Shown: positions 1 to 8,948, counted from the stretch's first letter. The stretch is 34,729 nucleotides of DNA from an uncultured Mollicutes bacterium (GCA_900551955.1 UWSE01000005.1:1-34729), one strand, 5' to 3'. Numbers and translations are program-made. The notes: generated by a model not told the origin, from the sequence alone.

Positions 1-1482
1 CCACCCAAAAATAACTAATAAATCATTTTCACTACTACCTAAGTTAGCTACCAAGGCTGCCGCTTGATCTGCTTTTTTGATTTTTACACTTTGACGCGGT
101 GCACTAATCCCAATAATTGCATATTCAGCTTGATCAATTGCATCACCTTCAAAAACATATGAATGAATTGCATTATTAACCGCATCAATTATATTATTTT
201 CACCACGACCAGTTCCAATAGACATTAATGCCGAACCTTTTTCTCTAAACACAGTACAAATATCAGCATAGTCTAAATTAATAAATCCAGGGCGAGTCGC
301 AATTTCATAGACCCCTTTGATGCCATCAATTAAAGCCTTATCTACATCATCATTGGCTTGTTTTAAAGTTGATCCTGATTTACTAGCAGCCATTGCTGCA
401 GTATCCACTAAAATTGTTGAATCAATTTGTTCTGTTACTTGAGTAAAGATTGTGTTTAATTGTTCTGTACTTAACTCATCACGATAAGGAGCAATCGTAA
501 ATCCAATTGATAATACTTTTTCTTCTCGCGCAACACGACCAATTTCTAATAGACCAACTTGTCCTGTTCCTCCAGATAAACTACCAACAATAAAGACAAT
601 GTGATATCCGGCAATTAATTGTTTAAAACGATCATGTTCTTGACGAAAACTCTCAATTACTTTCGTATTACTGTTCGGATTAGAAGCATTATAACCACTA
701 CCATTACCGTGTAACAATTCTGCTCCAACTAATATTTTCTCATCACATTTAATCTGACTTAAACGTCCATCATCTGTATCAACAGCTACTAATTTAACAT
801 CATTTAATGTTTGGTCATACATACGATTTACTACATTACAACCGCATCCCCCGACACCAATTACCATTAATTTTAAATCACCAAAATTAACATTTTCACC
901 AAAACTATCGATAAAGTCATCAGTTTCTATATTGATTTCAACCACTCCATGATCTTCATCATCAACAATTGTTACTTCACCTAATTCTTGAGAAAATTGA
1001 ACTGTATCTAAAGTTTTAAAATCACTAACAGTAGTTTCTATTACATCGCTAGTAACACTTGTAGGTGCTTGGCTAGCCATATCATATAAATCTTGTGTAT
1101 CTAATTCTTTATCAAAACTAATTGTTTGTGTAGATTCACGCTCAGTATCTAGTTGTCCGACAACTTCATCGACAATTTTATCAACTGCAATCGTTTCTTC
1201 TTGACTCTCTGCTATCTGATTTACAGTTGGCTCTAATGAGGGAATACTATTAATCATTGCTTCTAAACTTTCTTTATCTTCATTGATTTGTGTATTGAAA
1301 TTAACCGTCTCAAATTGATCATCAAAATCGATTTCTTCTAATTCGCCTGTATCATTAGCAGCAATTTGTAATGTTTGGTCAATATCAGATAATTCTTCAG
1401 TGTCTAAATTTATATCAAAATTGTTATCAATCATTTCTTCTTTTATTTCTTCATCGAATAAATTAAATGTTTGTTGTTTCAT
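1..1482 (-). CDS. ftsZ: Cell division protein FtsZ, long N-terminal extension (3' end cut by window)
   Basis: Tubulin-like GTPase that polymerises into the cytokinetic ring. The window shows 494 codons; the final C-terminal part lies beyond base 1. Translation starts at ATG 1482 behind GGGAG (1488-1492), and this ATG overlaps the ftsA stop as ATGA. The nucleotide-binding G1 loop GVGGCG begins only at residue 209. The tubulin signature reads SGGTGQV (303-309) instead of the usual GGGTGTG. The T7 loop that activates GTP hydrolysis is intact as NLDYAD (N402, D404, D407). Residues 1 to about 200 are a low-complexity extension rich in Asp, Glu, Asn, Gln and Thr; family members usually have 10-30 residues there. 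The reading frame is uninterrupted and no better internal start with a ribosome site was noticed near the core, so I take the extension as real. The FtsZ call is secure from the spacing of core motifs and the ftsA neighbour. Confidence 0.93.
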   Translation of the reverse strand, partial: MKQQTFNLFDEEIKEEMIDNNFDINLDTEELSDIDQTLQIAANDTGELEEIDFDDQFETVNFNTQINEDKESLEAMINSIPSLEPTVNQIAESQEETIAVDKIVDEVVGQLDTERESTQTISFDKELDTQDLYDMASQAPTSVTSDVIETTVSDFKTLDTVQFSQELGEVTIVDDEDHGVVEINIETDDFIDSFGENVNFGDLKLMVIGVGGCGCNVVNRMYDQTLNDVKLVAVDTDDGRLSQIKCDEKILVGAELLHGNGSGYNASNPNSNTKVIESFRQEHDRFKQLIAGYHIVFIVGSLSGGTGQVGLLEIGRVAREEKVLSIGFTIAPYRDELSTEQLNTIFTQVTEQIDSTILVDTAAMAASKSGSTLKQANDDVDKALIDGIKGVYEIATRPGFINLDYADICTVFREKGSALMSIGTGRGENNIIDAVNNAIHSYVFEGDAIDQAEYAIIGISAPRQSVKIKKADQAAALVANLGSSENDLLVIFGW

Positions 1483-2636
1483 CTTATCTCCCAATTACGG
1501 TAAGTGACAATATCTTGCATGACAAGCATCGCTTTTAACTTACTAATTTCTAGAATAGCTAACTGGTCAGGGTTGCAAATTCCCGGTGTGAATGTTTGCT
1601 CTGTGACTTTAAATGGAGTTACTTGTAAATCAAGTGTCTGTGTTAATAATTCCGCCAATTCTTGACTATCATATCCATTAATGATTAGTTGAAAGTCATT
1701 GATATGGTAGTGACCTTTTCTTAACTCTTTATGAAAATATTCAAAATAGTTAACCAAAACATTTCTAAAGATATTAGTAGCTTCATTATAACTTATTTGA
1801 TCATTTATCATCAACTCATCACTTTGCTGAGCGAATACAAAGTGTTGTTTTAGAAAAAATACAGCTTGTTGAGCTAAGTCTTTTTCATAACTTTCAGCTA
1901 AGTTATCAAATGTATTGTTAAAGAAATTAACTAACCCAATTGCAGTACAAATAGTTTGAATAGAGTGGTCATTATTTACATAGAATTTAGTATCTTTTCT
2001 CCCGACTTCAATAATCCCTGCGTTTTGTGGGATACGTAAAAATTTCTTAAAGACATAGTCAGTATCATAAATCGCACGAATATTATATGGACTATCTTTA
2101 AAGATAGTTTCAAAAATTTGAGTTAATCCTGTTGAAACATAATGGTGTGAACCAATTACTTTAAAGTTATCAACTACAATTTGGTCCAATGGTTTTTTAA
2201 TCTCACGCCCACCAACTTGATAACCTTCAGTTAAAAAACCTGTATATGTTTTACCTTCGATCGCACTACTACGACTATAGGCATCTTTGTCAATCTTCTT
2301 GAGATCTTCCATATTAATGGCATGTTTGTTGGGAACATTAACAGTAATATTCATCACACGTGCTTCTGCAGTTAATGATCCACGTACACCTTCTTTAGTT
2401 CCATCTACTAATACATAAATATTATTTCCGACTTCAGGGAATTTTTGTTTAATAGATGGTAAAACTTGATGAACACGTGATTTAATATTAGCAATTGTCA
2501 TATCATCTTGAATTGCTAATAAATCCCAAGCACCAATTTGTTTATCATAAACTAAATTTAATTGTTTGTTGGAAACTCCAAACACTAAAATACTCAATTC
2601 ATAGTTTTGATAACTAAGAACTATTGTCGTTTTCAT
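1479..2636 (-). CDS. ftsA: Divergent FtsA-like cell division protein
   Basis: A 385-residue protein directly upstream of ftsZ, with a 4-base ATGA overlap that implies translational coupling. FtsA is an actin-fold ATPase that tethers FtsZ filaments to the membrane. The overall layout fits: an N-terminal strand set, a central region around residues 85-160 in the place of the FtsA-specific subdomain, and a C-terminal part with INGYDSQELAELL and the strand-rich end. The second phosphate motif, normally DIGGGTTD, reads EVGRKDTK at residues 210-217, so ATP binding may be altered or lost. The last 15 residues could form the membrane-binding helix but are not clearly amphipathic. The ribosome site is AGGAG, just 5' of the ATG. 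The call leans on gene order as much as on sequence. Confidence 0.72.
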   Translation of the reverse strand: MKTTIVLSYQNYELSILVFGVSNKQLNLVYDKQIGAWDLLAIQDDMTIANIKSRVHQVLPSIKQKFPEVGNNIYVLVDGTKEGVRGSLTAEARVMNITVNVPNKHAINMEDLKKIDKDAYSRSSAIEGKTYTGFLTEGYQVGGREIKKPLDQIVVDNFKVIGSHHYVSTGLTQIFETIFKDSPYNIRAIYDTDYVFKKFLRIPQNAGIIEVGRKDTKFYVNNDHSIQTICTAIGLVNFFNNTFDNLAESYEKDLAQQAVFFLKQHFVFAQQSDELMINDQISYNEATNIFRNVLVNYFEYFHKELRKGHYHINDFQLIINGYDSQELAELLTQTLDLQVTPFKVTEQTFTPGICNPDQLAILEISKLKAMLVMQDIVTYRNWEIR

Positions 2637-2655
2637 GATACTCCTATTCTCTTGT

Positions 2656-2664
2656 ATTATACTA
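2656..2664 (-). promoter_or_regulatory. Candidate promoter -10 for ftsA-ftsZ
   Basis: TAGTATAAT on the minus strand sits in the 37-base gap upstream of ftsA, about 20 bases from its ATG. It is a perfect TATAAT without the TG extension seen at other genes here, and no convincing -35 box is visible because upstream sequence is the end of the hydrolase gene. Confidence 0.4.
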
Positions 2665-2673
2665 AATTTTATG

Positions 2674-3435
2674 CTAGTTTTCTAGGAATTTTACCGCGCA
2701 ACTTGTGAAATTTGGCCCATTTGTGACAAATGCGAAATGCCCATGATTTGGGACATGAATTAACTTGGCATTTTGCATTCTTGCTTCCATCTTCATACCA
2801 TCCATAAGTGGTGTTTGATCATCATCATCACCCCAATATAATAAAACTTCTTGATTTATGTTATCAAGTAATGGTGTTAAATCTTCATTAACTGTATTAA
2901 TTAAAACTTGTTTCATCATGGGACTAGCTTTACGATAATCAGGACTTCCACTATTAGTAATTAAATCTTTGTGCCATTGACAAAAGATTGGCGTTTTTGT
3001 TAGTAATTTCATAAATTTGTAATGATATACACTTAGTTTTTGGCGCCAAGTCTTTTTGGGTTTAATTCCTGCAGCTCCAGTCAAGACCATTTTTTTTACA
3101 TGGTCTTGATCTTGATTAGCTAGAATAATTGAAATCCGCCCCCCAAATGAGTGCGCAACTAAATTATATTCTTTAATCTCTAATTCTTTAATAAACGCTA
3201 AAACACAATTAGCATAATCATAAATTGTGTAAGGAAAATTAGGCTCTTCACTTTTCCCAAATCCTGGTAAATCTAGAGCAAAAATATGATAATTTTTATT
3301 TAATTTTTCTATTAAAGGTAAAAAACATTGATAACTTTGTCCCCACCCATGTAACATAATTACAACAGGTTTTTGCTGATTTTGATTATCAAAATAATTT
3401 AGGACTACATCATTAATCTTGATTTTATTTTCCAT
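2674..3435 (-). CDS. Alpha/beta-hydrolase fold protein
   Basis: A 253-residue cytoplasmic hydrolase of the alpha/beta fold. An oxyanion-hole HGWG lies at residues 29-32. The strand-turn LDLPGFGKS precedes the nucleophile elbow AHSFGG, with Ser96 as the likely nucleophile. Acidic residues YWGDDDD (200-206) and His233 in NHGHF complete a plausible catalytic triad. The substrate cannot be read from the sequence; esterase, lipase or haloperoxidase-like activity are all possible. The start at 3435 follows a GGGAGC ribosome site and lies inside the end of the metal permease gene (11-base overlap), so it is probably co-transcribed with the metal transporter. A metal-dependent role for the hydrolase is not implied by its motifs. 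Confidence 0.85.
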   Translation of the reverse strand: MENKIKINDVVLNYFDNQNQQKPVVIMLHGWGQSYQCFLPLIEKLNKNYHIFALDLPGFGKSEEPNFPYTIYDYANCVLAFIKELEIKEYNLVAHSFGGRISIILANQDQDHVKKMVLTGAAGIKPKKTWRQKLSVYHYKFMKLLTKTPIFCQWHKDLITNSGSPDYRKASPMMKQVLINTVNEDLTPLLDNINQEVLLYWGDDDDQTPLMDGMKMEARMQNAKLIHVPNHGHFAFVTNGPNFTSCAVKFLEN

Positions 3436-4279
3436 AACTGCTCCCGTGAATAATTTTGATAATACTGCTAATAATTAGTTCAAGCAAACTAATAAATACA
3501 ATCAAGGCACTAGATGGCAAATCAAATATATAACTAGACATGATCCCACCTTCAAAGCTAATAATTGCCATTACAATTGCCATTAATACAACTTTTTTTA
3601 AATTATGACTAAACAAACTTGCACTAACAATTGGTAGTGCTAACATTGTTGCAACCAATAATACTCCGACCACTTTGACAGCTAGTGCAATCATTACACT
3701 AATTAAGATTGTCGTAAAGTATTTATAAAATGTGACATTGATGCCTCGTAGTTTAGCACTAACCTCATCAATAAATACTAAAATAATAGTGCGCCATTTT
3801 ACTAATAGCAAACTAATTACAATAATTGATAAACTAGCAATAATCATTACATCTTGAGCACTAATGCTATTGATATTACCAAATAAAATATTAAATAAAT
3901 TAGCTCCATAGCTTTTCGCTAAACTTAAAAAGATCATCACTAAACTAATTGCGATTGAGTGAGTAATTAACAAACTAATCTCCTGGTTAGATTTAATTTT
4001 ATCATTTAAAAATTGAATAAAGATCGCACCAATAATGGTAAAAATAATTATCATCCAGAAATTGTTTACGACTAAGTTACTCACGGTGCTACTAATAAAT
4101 ACCCCAAAACTAGCACCTGTTAAACTAATTTGCCCGATAGTATCAGATAAGAAAATTATTTTTCTCAGATACACAATTACACCTACAATTGGTAAACAAA
4201 TCCCCAAGATCAAACCAACAATCATGGCAAATTGCATAAAGTTATAACTAAACATACTAACAATATTGGCAGTGTTCAT
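3425..4279 (-). CDS. Zinc/manganese ABC transporter permease (ZnuB/MntB family)
   Basis: Integral membrane subunit of 284 residues with roughly eight hydrophobic segments, typical of the ABC-3 family that imports Zn2+ or Mn2+. Family features include the early GLILGICLPIVGVIVYLRK stretch, and the segment KVVGVLLVATMLALP followed by a small-residue turn near the ATPase-coupling region. The start at 4279 follows GGAGG (spacing about 9), and the gene overlaps the end of the ATPase gene by 23 bases. It forms a transporter with the ATPase at 4257-4892 and the lipoprotein at 4903-5736. Sequence alone does not settle Zn versus Mn. Confidence 0.92.
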   Translation of the reverse strand: MNTANIVSMFSYNFMQFAMIVGLILGICLPIVGVIVYLRKIIFLSDTIGQISLTGASFGVFISSTVSNLVVNNFWMIIIFTIIGAIFIQFLNDKIKSNQEISLLITHSIAISLVMIFLSLAKSYGANLFNILFGNINSISAQDVMIIASLSIIVISLLLVKWRTIILVFIDEVSAKLRGINVTFYKYFTTILISVMIALAVKVVGVLLVATMLALPIVSASLFSHNLKKVVLMAIVMAIISFEGGIMSSYIFDLPSSALIVFISLLELIISSIIKIIHGSSYGK

Positions 4280-4892
4280 TACAAATCACCTCCAACTTCA
4301 TCGTATCTAGATTAAAGATTTTATTAACTTCACAACTAATCTCATCTAAGTAGTGACTAATCATAATAATCCCAATCCCAGATTGATGTAACTTACTTAA
4401 TAATAAAAATAATTGTTGACGTGAATAAAAATCTAAGCCTGTATTTGGTTCATCTAAAATCAAATAATTAAGACCACTACTTAATGTTTTAATAATATTA
4501 ATCATTTGTCTTTGACCACCAGATAAAGTATTAACATCTTTGTTAAGTAAGTCCGTTATATCTAAACGTTTTACTAATTGATTAAATTCTTGTTTCGTTA
4601 AATATAATAATAAATATTCTCTGACACTAATCGGTAAACAAATCGGCTCATGATTAAGTTGTGCGACATAACCAATTTTATGCGCTTTTAATTGACTAGC
4701 AACCGGAGTACCATCAACTAAAATACTTCCTTCATAAGGAATTTGTTGTAAAATTGCTTTTAATAGAGTAGTTTTCCCACTACCATTAGGACCGGTAATT
4801 ACTAAAAAATCATCTTGATTAATATCAAGATTTAAATTAGCAAATATTTGTTGCTGATCATATTTACAACTAAGGTCCTTAATTTGTATCAT
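4257..4892 (-). CDS. Zinc/manganese ABC transporter ATP-binding protein
   Basis: A 211-residue ATPase that drives the metal importer. Walker A GPNGSGKTT is at residues 34-42, the Q-loop is YVAQLNHEP, the signature LSGGQRQ follows, Walker B is YLILDEPNTGLD, and the switch histidine is in MISHYLDE. It is slightly shorter than typical ZnuC. The tail carries the cluster CNEHCQYC, an unusual Cys/His-rich end that could bind metal, though this may be coincidence. It starts just after the substrate-binding lipoprotein gene (10-base gap) and overlaps the permease gene. Confidence 0.93.
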   Translation of the reverse strand: MIQIKDLSCKYDQQQIFANLNLDINQDDFLVITGPNGSGKTTLLKAILQQIPYEGSILVDGTPVASQLKAHKIGYVAQLNHEPICLPISVREYLLLYLTKQEFNQLVKRLDITDLLNKDVNTLSGGQRQMINIIKTLSSGLNYLILDEPNTGLDFYSRQQLFLLLSKLHQSGIGIIMISHYLDEISCEVNKIFNLDTMKLEVICNEHCQYC

Positions 4893-4902
4893 ACTTACCC
4901 TT

Positions 4903-5736
4903 TTATTTAACTTTTTGAAATTGTTCTAAATTACTTGTTAAACCATTTAGATAGCTATCAAAATTCTCTACTTTCAATAACGTGTCTAATGTTGCGATAT
5001 TAACACCCGTTTCATTTTTAATAGTATCAACGATTTGAATATGACTATTATACTCAAAACAATAAATTGTTGTAATGTCATTAGCTTTAATCATTGTCAC
5101 TAAATTAGCAATATCTTGACTACTTGGTTCTTGTTCTTCATTTTTACCATAGATGTTTATAACATTAAAATTATAATTTAATTGTAAGTAAGCTAAGCCA
5201 TCGTGATCGACTATAATTGGTGCTTGATTATTATTATCACTGACAGTTTGATACTGATTAGATAAATCACTAAGTAAGTTATAATTGTTTTGATAATTAA
5301 TATTTACACCTACATCATTACTAACATTATTATTGATAATGTCCATCACTAACATAGATGCTAGTGGTGATAACCAAAAGTGTGGATCATTAGCATCAAA
5401 GTTTTGGTTATCTTTTAGAAAACTACTCATTTCAATAATTTTTAAACTACTAGGAGCATTGGCTTTAATCGTTTTAACAAATGGTTCACTAGCTTCGCCT
5501 ACACATAGAAAATACTTAGCACGATATACTCGCGCTAATTCTTTTGCACTAGGTTCATAGTGGTGATAATCGCTACCTTGAGGAATAATACTACTTACAC
5601 TAACTTCCTCATTAACCGTAGCTTTAGCTATTACGCTAAGTGGGTTAGTCGTGGTCATAATATCAACATCTGCTTCATTCTGACATCCACTAGTAATCAC
5701 CACTATCGCTAACATCATTAAGAAAAACTTTTTCAT
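4903..5736 (-). CDS. Zinc/manganese ABC transporter substrate-binding lipoprotein (ZnuA family)
   Basis: A 277-residue secreted metal-binding lipoprotein. The signal peptide ends in the lipobox ITSGC with Cys18 as the lipid-modified residue. Metal ligands of the family are visible: His58/His59 in SDYHHYEPS, His119 in DPHFWLSP, Glu203 in the QEPSS segment and Asp251 in TLDTL; His178 is also nearby. There is no His-rich loop of the kind common in strictly zinc-specific homologues, so manganese is possible. It is the first gene of a four-gene run with the ATPase, permease and hydrolase, separated from the upstream gene by a hairpin. Confidence 0.92.
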   Translation of the reverse strand: MKKFFLMMLAIVVITSGCQNEADVDIMTTTNPLSVIAKATVNEEVSVSSIIPQGSDYHHYEPSAKELARVYRAKYFLCVGEASEPFVKTIKANAPSSLKIIEMSSFLKDNQNFDANDPHFWLSPLASMLVMDIINNNVSNDVGVNINYQNNYNLLSDLSNQYQTVSDNNNQAPIIVDHDGLAYLQLNYNFNVINIYGKNEEQEPSSQDIANLVTMIKANDITTIYCFEYNSHIQIVDTIKNETGVNIATLDTLLKVENFDSYLNGLTSNLEQFQKVK

Positions 5737-5760
5737 AATACTCCTTTTTTATACACACAA

Positions 5761-5787
5761 ACGAAGAAGAATATTATTCTCCTTCGC
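5761..5787 (-). terminator. Hairpin between the thioredoxin-like gene and the metal operon
   Basis: An 11-base-pair stem (5762-5772 with 5776-5786, one mismatch, three-base loop) overlaps the stop codon of the thioredoxin-like gene. The following minus-strand T tract is weak (TTTGTGTG), so termination may be partial. It separates the metal transporter genes from the upstream run. Confidence 0.5.
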
Positions 5788-6370
5788 TTAAGGTATAACT
5801 GATCAATTGTTCAAGAGTTTGTTCTTGAGCAATAACTTTAATTCGACCTGTTTTATCAATATAAATATTTGTTGGTGTACCGTTCACTTTAAAACGATGT
5901 AATAGGTCATTATTTACATCAATGTAGACAGGGAAATCAAAGTTCTGACTTTTGATATATTCTTTGATTTGTTCTATATTAGTGCGATCACTTCTATAAG
6001 CAACAAAAATCGGAATAATAATTGTATCTTCATTTTGTGCACTTATTAAATTAGGGAAAGTTTCTCGTTCAGCGATACAATCTGGACACCAATCAGTACC
6101 TAAGTTAATATAAATATTTTTCTTACCTTCAACTAAATCATATAACTTAACTTTTTCTCCATTTGGTGTATATAATGTTACATTAGGAATTGTATCTCCT
6201 ACTCCATATCCTGGACGAACTTTAACATCACTACACCCTTTACCGACTTCACAAATTCCTTGATTACTTTCCCAGAAGTTAGCAATTTTTTTCTTTTCTA
6301 AATAATCATAGTATGTTACACCAAAAACAAATACAACAATTAATGCTAGAATTAAATATTTTGATCTCAT
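5774..6370 (-). CDS. Membrane-anchored thioredoxin-like (TlpA/ResA-type) protein
   Basis: A 198-residue extracytoplasmic thiol-disulfide oxidoreductase. One hydrophobic segment (residues 6-19) anchors it. A thioredoxin/AhpC-TSA fold follows, with the redox motif WCPDC (Cys95, Cys98) and the cis-proline loop NGTPTNIYID. Two further cysteines (40 and 46) lie before the domain and could form a structural disulfide. Such proteins keep cysteines of surface proteins reduced or feed peroxide defence; the partner is unknown. The ribosome site GGGAG is embedded in the last codons of the S1 gene, leaving a one-base gap, so translation is probably coupled. Confidence 0.88.
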   Translation of the reverse strand: MRSKYLILALIVVFVFGVTYYDYLEKKKIANFWESNQGICEVGKGCSDVKVRPGYGVGDTIPNVTLYTPNGEKVKLYDLVEGKKNIYINLGTDWCPDCIAERETFPNLISAQNEDTIIIPIFVAYRSDRTNIEQIKEYIKSQNFDFPVYIDVNNDLLHRFKVNGTPTNIYIDKTGRIKVIAQEQTLEQLISYTLSEGE

Positions 6371-6371
6371 T

Positions 6372-7589
6372 TTACTTTACTCCCAAAGTAATATGTTTTT
6401 TGTCAACATCAACACCAATAATAACAACATCAATACTATCACCTGGTTGTTTTTGTTGTAAACGTGATTTAGTTTCTTCATCTACCATTCTAAATGGAAT
6501 TAATCCAGTGATATCATATTGACCTTGTAAGTCAACAAATGCACCAAAATCTACTACATTACGAATAATACCTTTCACTTGATTAGGGCATTTACCTTGT
6601 TCAAAATCACTTTTAATTAATATGAAAGGATCTTCTAATAAAGCTTTAACACTACATACTAAAGTATCATCTGTTTTACTAATGACTTGAACTTTAGTAT
6701 CAGTATTAACGAATTCATTAACATTTTTTTCACTAACATGAACATTATGACTAATTTCTGCAAATGGAACGAAAATACGCACATCTTTAATCGCTTCAAT
6801 TCCACCTCTATTTAACTCAAAATCACCTAAAGTAATTTCATCTCCAATATTGTATGAACCAATTAGTCCTTGACGATTGGCAAGAACAATGTTTTTACGA
6901 GACATTTCTATGTAAGGTGCACCTGTTTTTAAGTTTTTGCTAATACCGACTACTTCAAAATCAAGTGTTTGCCCTACATAACTTTGGAAATCTTTGTAAG
7001 GCGGACAATCTATACGATATTGTAATACATTATAAAGAGTACCATCTACATCAATTTGAAAAAATGGTTCTTTATAAGAAACAACATTGGCTTCTAACAC
7101 TTCACCAACATTAAACTCACGAATTTGTTTTTTCTCCAGTGGACGTTTTTTTGGTGTTGAAGGTTTTTTAGTGTTGATACGACGCGTATTTAAACGTCGA
7201 ACACTACCAAATAATCCTTCATCAGCTACACGATAAATTTTAACTTCAACTTGATCATTAACGCTAAGTGGGGTGTCTACTTCTTTTTTCGGCACAACCA
7301 CTTCTTGGGCATTATCAATTGATTCAGCGATATATTCATCACCTTTGTCAGCAAGAATTACAACAGTTGTAACATCTCCACTTCCTAACACATCAATACT
7401 CATCCCCCAAGCTTCTAAGGGTTCTTGTTTTTTAGTAACCGTTTTTTTCTCAGTAACTTTTTTGGCAGATTGTTTTTTCTCAACTGTTTTTTTATTAGTT
7501 GTGCTCACTTCACTAACATTAGCTTCATTATCATTTTGCTTTTTATCGTTATTTTTTTTCACGAATAAACTCTTAATCGTATCTAACAT
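6372..7589 (-). CDS. S1 RNA-binding domain protein (ribosomal protein S1-like)
   Basis: A 405-residue RNA-binding protein with four S1/OB-type repeats. The N-terminal 55 residues are a Lys-rich, low-complexity tail. Repeats lie at about 60-135, 150-235, 240-320 and 325-405. The last is the best conserved, reading VKGIIRNVVDFGAFVDL and ending HITLGVK. The protein resembles the short S1 homologues of Bacillota (YpfD type), which associate with RNA or ribosomes rather than acting as the six-repeat S1 of Proteobacteria. It starts at ATG 7589 behind GGGAGGAG and follows the pyrophosphatase gene by 14 bases. Confidence 0.82.
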   Translation of the reverse strand: MLDTIKSLFVKKNNDKKQNDNEANVSEVSTTNKKTVEKKQSAKKVTEKKTVTKKQEPLEAWGMSIDVLGSGDVTTVVILADKGDEYIAESIDNAQEVVVPKKEVDTPLSVNDQVEVKIYRVADEGLFGSVRRLNTRRINTKKPSTPKKRPLEKKQIREFNVGEVLEANVVSYKEPFFQIDVDGTLYNVLQYRIDCPPYKDFQSYVGQTLDFEVVGISKNLKTGAPYIEMSRKNIVLANRQGLIGSYNIGDEITLGDFELNRGGIEAIKDVRIFVPFAEISHNVHVSEKNVNEFVNTDTKVQVISKTDDTLVCSVKALLEDPFILIKSDFEQGKCPNQVKGIIRNVVDFGAFVDLQGQYDITGLIPFRMVDEETKSRLQQKQPGDSIDVVIIGVDVDKKHITLGVK

Positions 7590-7603
7590 TAAACTCCTCC
7601 CGC

Positions 7604-8512
7604 TTATAAAAACGGTACAATTTGTTTTTTACGAGACAATACTCCTGGTAAGAATGCCTGATTATCTACTACTTCTGTATTAAATTTTTTAGCAAATTTA
7701 TCTTCATTACCAACAATGAGCGCGGTACTATCAGCTTTAATAATATCAGTAATTAACAAGATACATTGGCTAAGACCTTCCTCAGCTTTTTTTGCATTCA
7801 AAGCAGTAATAATTTCATCTTTATTTTGCAATACTTCATCAACACTTACGGTATTTACTTGACTTACATTAATTTGACCATCTTGCGTGTCAAACGTCTT
7901 GCTATCAATACCGATTAACTCACTTGCACTATACATGCTTAAATCTGTTCCGGCTTTTAACATTGCCATTCCATATTCATTAACATCTAATCCAGCAATA
8001 CTTGCTAATTCTAAACACACTTCTTGATCAACTAGTGTACAAGTAGGTGATTGAAATAGTAATGAATCTGAAACAATCGCACTACATAATAATGTGGCAA
8101 TTACTTTATTTGGAATAAAACCAGTTGCTTTCATCATATTATAAATGATTGTAGCACTACAACCAAGCGGTTGTAAATTCATCATTAATGGTTGACTTGT
8201 GTAAAAGTTGTCAACTCGATGGTGGTCGATAACCTCTAAAATTTGTGCATTTTCAATGTTATCAACACTTTGATTAAATTCATTATGATCAATCATTATT
8301 ACTGATTGATTATCTTCGATTGAATCAATAATTCTTTGTGGTTGAATACCTAAATAATCAAACACATATTTAGTTTCGTTATTCAATTCTCCTAAACGAA
8401 CAGCTTCAACATTTTTTTCACCAGATTCGTGTTTATACATTGCATAAGCTAATGATGAACAAATTGTGTCTGTATCGGGGTTTTTATGCCCAAACACTAA
8501 TACATTTTCCAT
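7604..8512 (-). CDS. ppaC: Manganese-dependent inorganic pyrophosphatase
   Basis: Family II pyrophosphatase (302 residues) that hydrolyses PPi to phosphate, pulling biosynthetic reactions forward. The DHH-family metal ligands are present: His9, Asp13 and Asp15 in GHKNPDTD, Asp75 in MIDHNE, and the DHH triad at 96-98. The C-terminal DHHA2 domain ends with the basic SRKKQ motif that binds phosphate. The start is taken at ATG 8512 because AAGGAG sits just upstream and the protein then begins MENVLVFGHK as in the family; a start seven codons earlier has no ribosome site. It is preceded by its own extended -10 promoter. Confidence 0.95.
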   Translation of the reverse strand: MENVLVFGHKNPDTDTICSSLAYAMYKHESGEKNVEAVRLGELNNETKYVFDYLGIQPQRIIDSIEDNQSVIMIDHNEFNQSVDNIENAQILEVIDHHRVDNFYTSQPLMMNLQPLGCSATIIYNMMKATGFIPNKVIATLLCSAIVSDSLLFQSPTCTLVDQEVCLELASIAGLDVNEYGMAMLKAGTDLSMYSASELIGIDSKTFDTQDGQINVSQVNTVSVDEVLQNKDEIITALNAKKAEEGLSQCILLITDIIKADSTALIVGNEDKFAKKFNTEVVDNQAFLPGVLSRKKQIVPFL

Positions 8513-8531
8513 GGCACTCCTTCTTAGAATC

Positions 8532-8540
8532 ATTATACCA
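8532..8540 (-). promoter_or_regulatory. Extended -10 promoter for ppaC
   Basis: TGGTATAAT on the minus strand, about 20 bases before the ppaC ATG, in the short gap after the HIT gene. It is a perfect TGnTATAAT extended -10; the -35 region is only A/T-rich. Confidence 0.55.
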
Positions 8541-8557
8541 TAATTTTTATTATATTT

Positions 8558-8947
8558 TTAGCTTTTGTAATTTTTAATATACTCGTATACTTCTTCAACA
8601 CTTAAACCTTGTAAAGGATTATTATCTTCATAATAAGGAACCAAATGAACATGGACATGTTTTATTTCTTGTCCTGCTAATTCGCCATTATTATTGATGA
8701 TTTTTAATCCATTAAAATTAAATATTGCTTGCATGATTCTAGCTACATGATTTACCTTTTTCATTAAATCAAAATCAAAATCACCTTCATAAATATAACA
8801 TTGATGTTGTTTTGGCACAACTAATGTGTGTCCCGGATTTTCACTTTTAGGAAATAAATCTAAAAACGCAATCACATCCTCATCTTCATAGATTGGAAAA
8901 CAATCAATTTCCTGATTAATAATTTTACAAAAAATACAATTGTCCAT
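8558..8947 (-). CDS. HIT family nucleotide-binding hydrolase
   Basis: A 129-residue histidine-triad protein, a small hydrolase of nucleoside phosphoramidates or dinucleotides. It begins with CIFCKI (Cys4, Cys7, a zinc half-site of the bacterial Hit group). It carries the catalytic triad HVHVHLVPYY with His97, His99 and His101. The start is placed at ATG 8947, with GGAGAGGAG upstream; an earlier Met five codons upstream overlaps polC and lacks support. The gene begins within 2 bases of the polC stop, so it is part of the polC run. Confidence 0.93.
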   Translation of the reverse strand: MDNCIFCKIINQEIDCFPIYEDEDVIAFLDLFPKSENPGHTLVVPKQHQCYIYEGDFDFDLMKKVNHVARIMQAIFNFNGLKIINNNGELAGQEIKHVHVHLVPYYEDNNPLQGLSVEEVYEYIKNYKS

Positions 8948-8948
8948 C

